64,000 nt of DNA from an uncultured Christensenella sp. (GCA_910578565.1 CAJTQF010000004.1:62001-126000); one strand, 5' to 3'. Positions 17,284-25,686 are shown, numbered from the stretch's first letter. Notes: generated from the sequence alone by a model not told the origin. Translations and numbers: made by a program.

Positions 17284-17748
17284 ATGGCAAAAAAAATTAA
17301 GTACGTCGCTAAAAACAAACGTCCTGAGTGTAACGAGGTGGATTGCTTTACTTGCAATTACTTTGACCACAAAAAAGGATATTGTTCAGCGGATAAGGAA
17401 ATTAATGACTGTTTCTATTGTAAAAATGCGTTTACTGATTTGCGATTGGATTCAGACAACGATTTGAGCTATATGTCTATAGGTCAATGCGACAACGGCT
17501 ATGGAGCATTCATTTGTTCTACTGCCTTATATCGTCCGCCTGTAAAAATCATAGTTCAGAAGTATCGGGAAGATATTAAACAGAATGTAGACGTATTTCA
17601 TTACGTGCCGGTGTTTTGTCCAGTGTGCGGTAGGAAGATAGTCGAAAACGAACCGTATCTTAAGACAGAACATAATGCGGTAAAAAATGGTGCGACAGGA
17701 GGTAATAATGGCATCGATATTAGGATTTCAAATAAAAAATATAGTTAA
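17284..17748 (+). CDS. Cysteine-rich putative zinc-binding protein
   Basis: 154 aa. Six cysteines in the first 50 residues (CNEVDCFTCNYFDHKKGYC, then CFYC) and a CPVCGRK ribbon near aa 118 suggest two zinc-binding clusters. Between them is a beta-rich stretch. Not recognised as a named family, but the layout is that of small zinc-binding proteins common on mobile elements. The last 41 nt overlap the start of the next gene in another frame. Confidence 0.55.
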   Translation: MAKKIKYVAKNKRPECNEVDCFTCNYFDHKKGYCSADKEINDCFYCKNAFTDLRLDSDNDLSYMSIGQCDNGYGAFICSTALYRPPVKIIVQKYREDIKQNVDVFHYVPVFCPVCGRKIVENEPYLKTEHNAVKNGATGGNNGIDIRISNKKYS

Positions 17749-18196
17749 ATTTCAAGGGCGTGAAGGACAAGGCTGTCAGGGCGATATTTATTACAACGGA
17801 AAAAAGGTTGGTTGGTATAACGACATGGCAGACGGCGGAATGGCAGACATAGAATTTTGGCAAAACGGTAAACACAATAAAGATATTTGTGCTGTATTTG
17901 ATAAAGCTGTAACGGACTATTTTAAAAGATTTCCGTTAACTGGTTTGATGAAAGATATGGATCCGGATGGCGAAATGTTTATGATTGCGCTTGTGGAATT
18001 AACAGAATTTGAGGCAAAGTATAAGTTTTACATACAAACAGGTCGTAGCTATTTTGTGACTTTTGAAGATAAAAGTGGTTTTGAAACTACATGCATAGCA
18101 TCAAGTGATCCACAACTTTATTCTAAGACAAAAAAAGATAAAACAGCCTTTAACGTAAAAGAATACAAGTCTCTATCAGATTTTATTATTCAGTAG
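17708..18196 (+). CDS. Hypothetical protein
   Basis: 162 aa from the ATG at 17708, which has the excellent ribosome binding site ACAGGAGGT; this places the start 41 nt inside the preceding gene. The first 60 residues are beta-rich and glycine-rich (GREGQGCQGDIYYNGKKVG). Not recognised. Confidence 0.5.
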   Translation: MASILGFQIKNIVKFQGREGQGCQGDIYYNGKKVGWYNDMADGGMADIEFWQNGKHNKDICAVFDKAVTDYFKRFPLTGLMKDMDPDGEMFMIALVELTEFEAKYKFYIQTGRSYFVTFEDKSGFETTCIASSDPQLYSKTKKDKTAFNVKEYKSLSDFIIQ

Positions 18197-18205
18197 GAGC
18201 AAAAC

Positions 18206-18763
18206 ATGAACAAAAGAAATTATAAGAAAAAATGCAAAGCCTTATTTGACAAGGCAAGAAAACTCGGTTTGAAACTCATATTTTATCCTAGGGGATTTGA
18301 GCACAGGAGGTTGAATTGTCTTTGGTACGGTGGCGAACTTGCCACAATAAAATTATCGGAAACATTTGCAATCGAATTGAATATCTACGGCGACGTGCGA
18401 GCAGAACTGACCGATGACTTAGGCAACGAGTTGGCGAGCGTGACCGACAAAAACAATGCTGGTGCGTTCAGCAAATATATGTTGCCGTATATTAAAACGG
18501 ACAAGCAGCTAGAGGATGCACTTGAAAGTGGGAAACTTATTCTTGGGAACAATAATTGGATTGAGTATGACGGTGTGGTAAAAACTTGTGATACAGATAC
18601 CACCGCTGGTGTGTTTGTTGACCTTGGCATTATTTGCGATAACGTTTTGGATGATGAGATTTTAACGGCCATAAACCAGGCTTTGGATTCTATTGAAGAC
18701 ATTAAAGAGGAAGTAATAAGCGTTGCCGAAAATCATTACGGAATAAAGGTAGGTGCTATATGA
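18206..18763 (+). CDS. Hypothetical protein
   Basis: 185 aa, ribosome binding site TAGGAGCA. The basic helical N-terminus (KRNYKKKCKALFDKARKLG) is followed by beta-rich sequence and an acidic helical C-terminus. Not recognised. The stop overlaps the next start by 4 nt (ATGA). Confidence 0.5.
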   Translation: MNKRNYKKKCKALFDKARKLGLKLIFYPRGFEHRRLNCLWYGGELATIKLSETFAIELNIYGDVRAELTDDLGNELASVTDKNNAGAFSKYMLPYIKTDKQLEDALESGKLILGNNNWIEYDGVVKTCDTDTTAGVFVDLGIICDNVLDDEILTAINQALDSIEDIKEEVISVAENHYGIKVGAI

Positions 18764-19197
18764 GTTTTGAAAATTGGCATACATATGGTTACGGCGTTAA
18801 AGCTTCTGAAATCAAAAACATTTCAATGAATAATGTTGTTAAGTTGGTTCAGACAGCTCCAAACTTCGCAAAAGATTTTAACAAATGGTTATGTGATTGT
18901 AAAATTGAAGAACCTACGTTAGAAGATTTTGAAGAATTTGATTCGGATTATTGTTTGGGACTTGTAACGATTATAAGGGAAGTGATTTTTGAAATCGAGA
19001 AAATTGAGCTTACTGCTTGTAATGATTTCGATGGCGAAAAATATCTGCTTTTTGAACAAACATATCCTTGGAAATTATCTGAGTTGGAGAAGTCCTTGAA
19101 GGAGGAGGATATTCAATCCTTATTTGTAAAATATCTTTCAAAGATTACCGATGAGGCAATCTCAATTGATTACTACAGTCCTGAAAACGGAGGTTAA
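18760..19197 (+). CDS. Hypothetical protein, paralogue of the 16409 gene
   Basis: 145 aa, coupled by an ATGA overlap. It shares with the 16409 product the GYG(V/I)..S.IK start, the (S/T)AP.F element, the E(L)T acidic strand and the YPW motif. The two genes are separated by four unrelated ones, so the duplicate was moved or the intervening genes were inserted later. The function is unknown. Confidence 0.6.
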   Translation: MSFENWHTYGYGVKASEIKNISMNNVVKLVQTAPNFAKDFNKWLCDCKIEEPTLEDFEEFDSDYCLGLVTIIREVIFEIEKIELTACNDFDGEKYLLFEQTYPWKLSELEKSLKEEDIQSLFVKYLSKITDEAISIDYYSPENGG

Positions 19198-19221
19198 ACT
19201 TTCGCATAGGGAAATAACTTA

Positions 19222-19250
19222 TAAGAGCCTGACAAAATGTCAGGCTCTTA
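19222..19250 (+). promoter_or_regulatory. Perfect 13-bp hairpin between operon segments
   Basis: TAAGAGCCTGACA and TGTCAGGCTCTTA pair perfectly around AAA. It is followed by AAATTACTATT rather than a T-run, so it is a weak terminator or a processing/stability stem between the unknown-gene array and the methyltransferase gene. Confidence 0.6.
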
Positions 19251-19286
19251 AATTACTATTAAAAATTTTTACAGGAGATTAAATAA

Positions 19287-21017
19287 ATGAAAGAAATAAT
19301 TAAAAGTATCAACTCAGAATTTTTTCCGACTCCAAAATCGTTTTTGGAACAGATAGAAATCGATTTTGCTGATATGTGGGAAAATTTACCGCGAGAAATT
19401 TCCATACTCGAACCTTCGGCCGGTAAAGGTGATATAGCCAAATGGTTTCAGAACCGAGCGTCGGATAATTATTACTGGCGACAGGGCAAGAAAAACCTTT
19501 ATTTTACGCGAGCTGATATCGATTGTATTGAGATTGAACCTGAACTGCGCTCTATGCTCAAGGGAAAGTCGTACCATTTGGTACACGACGATTTCCTTAC
19601 ATTCAACAGCGTGAAACGGTATGACCTGATATTTATGAATCCACCGTTTTCAAACGGTGATAAGCATTTATTAAAGGCTATTGATATGCAGGAAAGGTAT
19701 GGCGGAATGGTCGTTTGCATATTAAACGCAGAGACGATACGAAATCCTCATAGCAATGTGAGAAAAATACTTAAACAGAAGCTCGACAAGTATGAAGCGC
19801 AAATCAAGTTTTACGAAGGGGTGTTTGTATCATACGATACCGAACGTAAGACCGACGTGGAAGTTGCCGTTGTTGCACTCCAGATACCTATGCCGGAAGA
19901 ATTCTCGCAGTCCTTTATATTTGATAGACTTGACAAGGCAAAGACAGAAGAATCTTTCAGTTTTGACGATGAAGCAGAGAGTAAAGAGATTGTACCGGAA
20001 GGCTTGGATTTCATTGACTCATACATAAAGGATTATAATGACGAAGTTAATGCCGGCATAGCGATTTTGAAAGAATACAGTGCTTATGCATCGGTTAGAA
20101 AAATGCGCTTCGGACATATTGATTCCGAATATGACATTGAAACTTTATTGCTGACAGTAAACGGAAAAAATACGGATAAGAATAGCTTAAACAGTTATAT
20201 CGAAGCCGTAAGACTCAGATACTGGAAATCATTATTTATTAATCCAAGGTTCGTTGGCAAACTCACGAACAAAATGCAGAGCGAACTATATGCATCCGTA
20301 AACGAGATGAAGTATTACGACTTCACTTTGCACAATATTCTAGAGCTTATGACGCAACTGCGGGATAATACATTAAAAGGGATAGAAGACAGTCTTATGA
20401 CCTTATTCGATACCTGCTCAACTAAGTATTCCTATATTGATGAGACATCAAAAAATATCCACTATTATAACGGATGGAAGACAAACAAAGCGCACAAAGT
20501 GAATAAACGTGTAATTATTCCTTTGCGTGGAGTTTGGTCGAACTGGAAATATAGCGGAAAAGACCACTGGTCGCTGAGTCAGTATGAGGCAATAAGTACT
20601 TTAAGGGATCTTGCAAAAGCCCTTGATTACATAGCCGATCCCGTTTACAGCAGTATAGATACGCATCATAATTTGGAAAACCAGATTAAGATAAATTTCG
20701 ATATGGGTATTGCGACAAATATCGAAACAAAGTATTTCATACTGACTTTCTACAAGAAGGGTACCTGTCATATCGTTTTCAAAGATGACGAACTGCTGGA
20801 AAAATTTAACCTTTATGTCGGACGTCAAAGAAACTGGTTGCCGCCTTGTTACGGGCGCAAAGCCTATAAGGATTTGGACGAAGAAGAACGCGCAGTTGCG
20901 AACTCGTTCAGTGGTGGCGAAGAAGGCTATAACGAGATTTACGAGAATCCTACGAAGTATCTCGTGGACGGGAATCAGATGATTTTACTTGCGGGAAGTT
21001 TATCTTCAGAAGATTAA
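19287..21017 (+). CDS. DNA N6-adenine-type methyltransferase with DUF4942-like C-terminus
   Basis: 576 aa. The N-terminal half is a class I SAM-dependent methyltransferase: motif I EPSAGKGDIA (E41), an acidic residue after the second strand, and motif IV NPPF (N118), typical of adenine-N6 methylases. The C-terminal half, rich in aromatic residues (YNGWKTNKAHKVNKR), resembles the DUF4942 domain often fused to such methylases on mobile elements. No restriction endonuclease is adjacent, so it is probably an orphan methylase that protects the element or regulates it. Ribosome binding site ACAGGAGA. Confidence 0.75.
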   Translation: MKEIIKSINSEFFPTPKSFLEQIEIDFADMWENLPREISILEPSAGKGDIAKWFQNRASDNYYWRQGKKNLYFTRADIDCIEIEPELRSMLKGKSYHLVHDDFLTFNSVKRYDLIFMNPPFSNGDKHLLKAIDMQERYGGMVVCILNAETIRNPHSNVRKILKQKLDKYEAQIKFYEGVFVSYDTERKTDVEVAVVALQIPMPEEFSQSFIFDRLDKAKTEESFSFDDEAESKEIVPEGLDFIDSYIKDYNDEVNAGIAILKEYSAYASVRKMRFGHIDSEYDIETLLLTVNGKNTDKNSLNSYIEAVRLRYWKSLFINPRFVGKLTNKMQSELYASVNEMKYYDFTLHNILELMTQLRDNTLKGIEDSLMTLFDTCSTKYSYIDETSKNIHYYNGWKTNKAHKVNKRVIIPLRGVWSNWKYSGKDHWSLSQYEAISTLRDLAKALDYIADPVYSSIDTHHNLENQIKINFDMGIATNIETKYFILTFYKKGTCHIVFKDDELLEKFNLYVGRQRNWLPPCYGRKAYKDLDEEERAVANSFSGGEEGYNEIYENPTKYLVDGNQMILLAGSLSSED

Positions 21018-21048
21018 ACTTCCACAAAAATAACTAAGGAGGTGCAAT

Positions 21049-21282
21049 ATGCACGATAATAAGCGAAACAATGAAACACAAACGTATGGGAAAATCGAAA
21101 AAGGCGGGTTTTTCTTGCGTCAATATGTCGGCGAAGCAACTTCGTCGGATGGAAAAAAATTTGAAATAGCAACTACTATGCATTGTGAACCGTTGATAGT
21201 TTACGGTAACAAAATGTTTAAACTGTCTTGGAACGACATTTGCAATATGGCGGAAGCGGCAGGGTTGTTTAAGGAGGACTAA
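21049..21282 (+). CDS. Hypothetical 77-aa protein
   Basis: 77 aa, ribosome binding site AAGGAGGT. A small beta-rich protein (GFFLRQYVGEATSSDGKKFEIAT) with a helical end. Not recognised. The NADAR gene starts 3 nt after its stop, and its last codons supply that gene's ribosome binding site. Confidence 0.5.
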   Translation: MHDNKRNNETQTYGKIEKGGFFLRQYVGEATSSDGKKFEIATTMHCEPLIVYGNKMFKLSWNDICNMAEAAGLFKED

Positions 21283-21285
21283 GTT

Positions 21286-21723
21286 ATGGCAGATAATAAA
21301 ACAATTAACGAGTTTCGCGGTGAGTACGCATTTTTAAGCAACTTTTACGAAACTGAAATATTTTGCTGGGGATTCACATTCAAGAATGCAGAAGCGGCAT
21401 TTCAAGCAATGAAGGAACCGCAGAGAGCTTATATGTTTCAAAATATAGACGCTAAAACGGCAAAGTGGCTTGGAAGGAGAGTGAAATTGCGTAGCGACTG
21501 GGAACAGGTTAAGGAAAAATTTATGTACACGGTCTGCTTTGCAAAATTTACGCAAAATTCAAAATTGGGCGAAAAACTTCTGTCAACAGGAGAAAAAACT
21601 CTAATTGAAGGTAATGTATGGGGCGACGCCGAATGGGGCGTTTGCAACGGCAAGGGTAAAAATTTACTCGGTAAAATTTTGATGCAGGTCAGAGATACAA
21701 TAAAAAAATCAAACAGGAGATAA
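21286..21723 (+). CDS. NADAR/YbiA-family N-glycosidase-like protein
   Basis: 145 aa. Family marks: FRGEYAFLSNFY at the start, FKNAEAAFQAMK, the K..GR.VKLR..WE segment, and NVWGDAEWGVCNGKGKNLLGKILM at the end. Family members (COG3236/YbiA, DUF1768) hydrolyse N-glycosidic bonds of early riboflavin intermediates, and NADAR proteins act on NAD- or ADP-ribose-type substrates, including removal of ADP-ribose from modified bases. In a mobile element it could counter ADP-ribosylation or NAD-based defence, or clean up flavin precursors. An FMN riboswitch lies 2.5 kb downstream. Confidence 0.85.
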   Translation: MADNKTINEFRGEYAFLSNFYETEIFCWGFTFKNAEAAFQAMKEPQRAYMFQNIDAKTAKWLGRRVKLRSDWEQVKEKFMYTVCFAKFTQNSKLGEKLLSTGEKTLIEGNVWGDAEWGVCNGKGKNLLGKILMQVRDTIKKSNRR

Positions 21724-21727
21724 TATT

Positions 21728-22795
21728 ATGAATAAACAAGATAAGCAAAACGAACTTGAAGTTGCAAATAATTATTTGGCAAAGCTGCATAAGCTGCGCG
21801 ATTTTATTTGGTCTTACTTCGATAAAACAGATGAAATTTACAATCCATTGCTGCGCTTGACAGAAGAAGCAATAGCCGACAAAATCGATGATATCGCCAT
21901 ACTTCGCGGGTGTAAGCTCGTCAAAACTAATAAACGCAAAAAATACGTGTTTGAAGTCGGGCGCGAAAGAATAGGCGGTGCAGATGTATATCTGAATGGC
22001 GAAAAAATTTGGACATTCATAGATGAGGTTATAAAAGTAGATAAAGGCGACAAAGTATTCACGGATATCGTGAAGGGCGTTGGTAGTCGAATTCCGGACG
22101 CAGCATTTATAAAAGCGCTTTTCTTTACACCTTCAGGAGAGTTAAGTGACTTGAGCGATAAAGTCAGAGAGATTTTCGACAGAGATATTCCGAGAGAAAT
22201 TTTGGATGAGCAAAAAAGAAATACACAGAAAAATAAAGAAAAGGCGTTGTTCAAAGAAAATAATAAGACAACAACAAAAAAAGTACAAAACCAAATACTT
22301 GCAGGCGTATTAAAAATTTTACGTTCCGCAAAAAGAGAAATTTACAATAAAGCTTTGCGCACAGAAGATGGTGCACAAATTATAACCGATGGAGTAAGAG
22401 CAGTAAAGTTATATTCGCCTTTGGATTTGCCAACATTTGCTGATGGTTACGAGGCAGAAAGTTATGCAAATTCTATTGACGAAATTATTAAAAATGCCTC
22501 ACATAATAGCGGAATAACTATTATGCCGAAATCGGTGCAGGAGCTTAGAAAACTTATCTCTGAACAGAAATTACTTTATAAGGAAAAAAATGATAAGTCG
22601 CAAATTGTTCCTTTAGATATAACGCCCGATATAAGACTTGATGCCTGTAAATTAGTTGATTTACTTCGTGTATTGCCGGATGCTGTATTAATAGTAAGCT
22701 CAAATAAAATAGATACATGGCGTAGACCTGTATACTTGAAAGCGGAAAACGGATGCGGTATCATACTGCCGGTTTACAAAGGAAACAATTTATGA
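21728..22795 (+). CDS. Hypothetical protein
   Basis: 355 aa, ribosome binding site CAGGAGAT. Two domains appear to be joined by a lysine/asparagine-rich linker (about aa 165-185). The C-terminal part ends in a strand-rich segment (DAVLIVSSNKIDTWRRPVYL) like the last repeat of a sliding-clamp or other beta-rich domain, but I cannot name it. The stop overlaps the start of the methylase gene (ATGA), so the two are coupled. Confidence 0.5.
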   Translation: MNKQDKQNELEVANNYLAKLHKLRDFIWSYFDKTDEIYNPLLRLTEEAIADKIDDIAILRGCKLVKTNKRKKYVFEVGRERIGGADVYLNGEKIWTFIDEVIKVDKGDKVFTDIVKGVGSRIPDAAFIKALFFTPSGELSDLSDKVREIFDRDIPREILDEQKRNTQKNKEKALFKENNKTTTKKVQNQILAGVLKILRSAKREIYNKALRTEDGAQIITDGVRAVKLYSPLDLPTFADGYEAESYANSIDEIIKNASHNSGITIMPKSVQELRKLISEQKLLYKEKNDKSQIVPLDITPDIRLDACKLVDLLRVLPDAVLIVSSNKIDTWRRPVYLKAENGCGIILPVYKGNNL

Positions 22796-23709
22796 AAATT
22801 TCATTGAAATCAATTGTGTCCTATCCGGAACGCGGTGAGGGCGGTAGCAATCGTTATAGAGGGAACTGCTCGCCTAAGCTCATAGAGGATTTAATCAATT
22901 TCTTTAAGCCCAAAGAAATTTGCGATTATATGTGCGGTAGCAACACAACAAAAGCGGCAGCTGATAAGAGTGGGGTAATCAGTCATACATACGACCTGCA
23001 CAGTGGGTTTGATATTATGAACTGTGAGATTCCGGAGCGTCCTGAATTTGTATTCTGGCATCCGCCTTACTGGGACATTGTCTTGTATTCCGATGTTATG
23101 TATAAGGCAGCAGACGTACAGGCGAAGTACGGTTACGATCCGCGTATTCTGGATTTATCCCGTATACCAGATTGGAGCAAGTTTGTTGAGGCAATGAACT
23201 ATGCTATGATGAAGCAGTTTGCCGCACTTGAAAAAGGTGGGCGTATGGCAGTGCTCATGGGCGACATTAAAAAGAAAGGGAAGCTTTTCAGTATGCTATC
23301 TGAAATAGTTAAGCCTGGAACGCTTGAAAATATCATAATCAAAGCGCAACATAATTGCTTTTCAGATAATACCAATTATAGCGGTTCATTTATACCGATT
23401 CTGCACGAGTACGTTATGATTGTCCGAAAGGATAATTCTCTCGCAATACCGATTTTGACTACAAAGAAGATTGAGGCAGACGTGCGGGATATGAAGGGAA
23501 CAACTTGGCGCGACGTGGTTGCTGGAGTTTTGGAAAGCTGCCAAAACGCAGTCTCTCTGAATTACATCTATGAACAGGTCGAGCCGCACAAGAAGGCACA
23601 AGAAAATAAATGGTGGCGTGAAAAGATTCGCCAGACATTGCAAATCAATCCGCAGTTCTTCTATAAGACTGAACGCGGAATGTGGGGTATCAAGCGTAGA
23701 GCGGCATAA
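22792..23709 (+). CDS. DNA methyltransferase fused to a winged-helix domain
   Basis: 305 aa from the ATG at 22792, overlapping the previous stop. The methylase part contains a variant motif I (DYMCGSNTTKAA) and WHPPYW (H90), where beta-class N4/N6 methylases have DPPY or SPPY. The C-terminal 65 residues (TWRDVVAGVLESCQNAVSLNYIY...KWWREKIRQTLQ..PQFFYKTERGMWGI) look like a HARE-HTH-type winged helix, a DNA-binding add-on seen in chromatin and restriction-modification proteins. This is the second orphan methylase of the element. The His replacing the usual Asp/Ser of motif IV is odd and could change activity. Confidence 0.65.
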   Translation: MKISLKSIVSYPERGEGGSNRYRGNCSPKLIEDLINFFKPKEICDYMCGSNTTKAAADKSGVISHTYDLHSGFDIMNCEIPERPEFVFWHPPYWDIVLYSDVMYKAADVQAKYGYDPRILDLSRIPDWSKFVEAMNYAMMKQFAALEKGGRMAVLMGDIKKKGKLFSMLSEIVKPGTLENIIIKAQHNCFSDNTNYSGSFIPILHEYVMIVRKDNSLAIPILTTKKIEADVRDMKGTTWRDVVAGVLESCQNAVSLNYIYEQVEPHKKAQENKWWREKIRQTLQINPQFFYKTERGMWGIKRRAA

Positions 23710-23715
23710 AACGAT

Positions 23716-23742
23716 AGGACGGCTGATTATTTCCGCCGTCCT
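23716..23742 (+). terminator. Possible terminator hairpin
   Basis: AGGACGGC and GCCGTCCT pair perfectly around an 11-nt loop and are followed by TTATTAATA, a weak T-tract. Confidence 0.5.
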
Positions 23743-23767
23743 TATTAATATAGTAAAGGAGTAAATT

Positions 23768-24148
23768 ATGGATATATTGATTAATGCCTTTCCTGATGAG
23801 AAAGTTTTAGAAAGTTTAACATTTGAAAAAGTAAAACTAAAATATGGAACAGGAAGATCAAGTACATTTAATACGTCGAATGGTAAAAAGACTTTATATC
23901 GACATGGTGTTATGACAGAGATTGGTGATATTGAAGAATCGGTTTGGATACGAATTGTTCAATATCTAATTTGCCGAGATCGTGAAGTTGAACTTTTTAA
24001 CAACCTTTTTGCGTGGGTGTCTGAAACATCAAAATGGATTCAAAGTGAAACTGAATGCAAGAAGTACGCACTTCAACTGCATGCGAGTAGAATCTTTGAT
24101 AATGCTGAATGGGTGCATTATAAGACATTTAATAATAAGTACAGATAA
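23768..24148 (+). CDS. Hypothetical protein
   Basis: 126 aa, ribosome binding site AAGGAGT. Not recognised. Mixed alpha/beta with an aromatic-rich C-terminal part (WVSETSKWIQ...WVHYKTFNNKY). It is the last gene before the FMN riboswitch region. Confidence 0.45.
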   Translation: MDILINAFPDEKVLESLTFEKVKLKYGTGRSSTFNTSNGKKTLYRHGVMTEIGDIEESVWIRIVQYLICRDREVELFNNLFAWVSETSKWIQSETECKKYALQLHASRIFDNAEWVHYKTFNNKYR

Positions 24149-24204
24149 GAAATTTTACTTTATAGATAAATTAAATATAATTATAGCGAATTACAAATAA
24201 ATCA

Positions 24205-24233
24205 TTGACATTGTAATGAATAAATGATATAAT
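24205..24233 (+). promoter_or_regulatory. Strong sigma-A promoter of the riboswitch transcript
   Basis: Consensus TTGACA, 17-nt spacer, TATAAT. Transcription should start at about 24240, just before the FMN aptamer. Confidence 0.9.
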
Positions 24234-24249
24234 TTTTTTACAATTAAAT

Positions 24250-24373
24250 TTCTTTGGGGCAAGGTGAAATTCCTTACCGGCAGTAATCTCTTTATAGAGT
24301 AGTCTGAGAAGAACGCAAGTTCCCGAATAGGTGCGATTCCTATACCGACGGTAAAGTCCGGATGAAAGAAGAA
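24250..24373 (+). ncRNA. FMN riboswitch (RFN element)
   Basis: All the conserved blocks are present in order: GGGGCAAGGTGAAATTCC, ACCGGCAGTAAT, AGTCTGAGAAG, a variable stem, AGGTGCGATTCCTATACCGACGG split as GGTG...ATTCC and CCGACGGTAAAGTCCGGATG, then AAAGAAG, which closes the P1 stem with TTCTTT at the 5' side. A terminator follows 17 nt later. The 5' GGGGCAA could pair with the 3' TTGCGCCCC as an antiterminator, so FMN would be expected to switch the downstream gene off. The regulated gene is not a recognisable riboflavin gene, which is unusual. Confidence 0.93.
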
Positions 24374-24390
24374 TACTATGTGAATTTTTG

Positions 24391-24412
24391 CGCCCCTATT
24401 GGGGCGTTTTTT
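24391..24412 (+). terminator. Expression-platform terminator of the FMN riboswitch
   Basis: CGCCCC and GGGGCG pair around TATT and are followed by six T. It lies between the aptamer and the ribosome binding site of the 24450 gene, the standard arrangement for transcriptional OFF switches. Confidence 0.9.
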
Positions 24413-24449
24413 CTTAAGGAAATTTGATTAATAAATTATAGGAGTTTTT

Positions 24450-25664
24450 ATGAAACAATTAAATTTCCCTAAATTACAACATTTGTTGTATGTAGTAGTG
24501 GGCATTTTATTGGTAATTTCCATTATTACCTGTATTGCTCCACTTCAAACTTTTGCAGACGCTTCAACATCCGATTTAAAGCTGCTAGTTATAATTGATG
24601 ATTCTGCTGAAAAACCGTTAATGAATGATGCAGAATCTGATATGGTAGAATTTAAATATCTTTCAGAAGTTTCAAGTAAGGATAGTGGACACATAGCTTA
24701 TGCCGTTTCAAAAACTATCGCTAATAATAGTGAAGTTAATTCAATAATGAAATATGCTTTCAATAATCTTGACTCGCGTATTTATATTTATGGGGATCTG
24801 ACTATTTCAGAGTTTAAAGAAATATTAGGCATTGATACTTATTCTGTTCAAACTGATATTTATGATGAGAATGGAATCACAGGTGAAAAAGCAAATATGA
24901 CTTTTGGTGAAGAGCAAGAACAAAATAAAATTGAGCAAATAATTTGTCTTTCTAAGAATCCAAAATATCAAAGCTTAATAGTATCAGCGCCTAATGCTGA
25001 TTTTCTTTCTTTAGAATCTATTATCATTAAACACTATTCGGATACTTTTGTTAATCCTATGCTATATGCTACTCTTGTTAAAAACGCATTTAATTATAGG
25101 AACTATACATATTTTTCTCCAGGAACAGATTATATTATGAATAACTGCTATCTCAATATGGACTATTATTTATATAAAATTGAAGAAGAGAATGTGGCAG
25201 ATTATGATTACTTTGCTATTAGAGTAAATGTAAATCCAATTCATGACTATCGCCCTGCTGTTGGAAGTAATTTACCTTGCACATCGTTTCAAGTCAAACT
25301 AAACTTGCCGTACAGTAGTGATCAAATTTACGAGTATGGACCTTATTCGTCTAATAAGGCAAACAATATTAATGTTTCTCTTGGGTTTGGTAGTTCTGGA
25401 GTTTCTGGTGGTATAGGATTTACTTTTTCTCCTGGAAGTGGACCTACCGTAAATGCAAATTATAATTCCGCAAATAGAACGATTGCTTGGGAAGTTAAAC
25501 AATATTGGTTTTTTGGTTCAAGATTAAACGATGCAATTTATCCATTCGGTGCGTCTTGGGCTTCATCGGGTAGATTAGCCGCTATTAATATCTCTACATT
25601 TGTTGAATTTGATAAAGCATATAGGTCTAACTGGAATGAGATTCAAGTTAGATATAGCTATTGA
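24450..25664 (+). CDS. Secreted protein under FMN-riboswitch control, family unknown
   Basis: 404 aa, ribosome binding site TAGGAG. Residues 1-37 form an export signal (basic start, hydrophobic core ending near TFAD). The middle part is alpha/beta. The C-terminal 150 residues contain a Gly/Ser-rich stretch (about aa 305-338) in which hydrophobic and small polar residues alternate, the pattern of membrane-inserting beta hairpins in pore-forming proteins, followed by aromatic-rich strands (WEVKQYWFFG, YPFGASW). It could be a beta-barrel toxin-like or flavin-binding secreted protein; neither is demonstrated. No anchor motif is seen. It is more AT-rich than the DNA-processing genes around it. Confidence 0.65.
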   Translation: MKQLNFPKLQHLLYVVVGILLVISIITCIAPLQTFADASTSDLKLLVIIDDSAEKPLMNDAESDMVEFKYLSEVSSKDSGHIAYAVSKTIANNSEVNSIMKYAFNNLDSRIYIYGDLTISEFKEILGIDTYSVQTDIYDENGITGEKANMTFGEEQEQNKIEQIICLSKNPKYQSLIVSAPNADFLSLESIIIKHYSDTFVNPMLYATLVKNAFNYRNYTYFSPGTDYIMNNCYLNMDYYLYKIEEENVADYDYFAIRVNVNPIHDYRPAVGSNLPCTSFQVKLNLPYSSDQIYEYGPYSSNKANNINVSLGFGSSGVSGGIGFTFSPGSGPTVNANYNSANRTIAWEVKQYWFFGSRLNDAIYPFGASWASSGRLAAINISTFVEFDKAYRSNWNEIQVRYSY

Positions 25665-25686
25665 TAAATAATAAGGAAAGTGAAGT

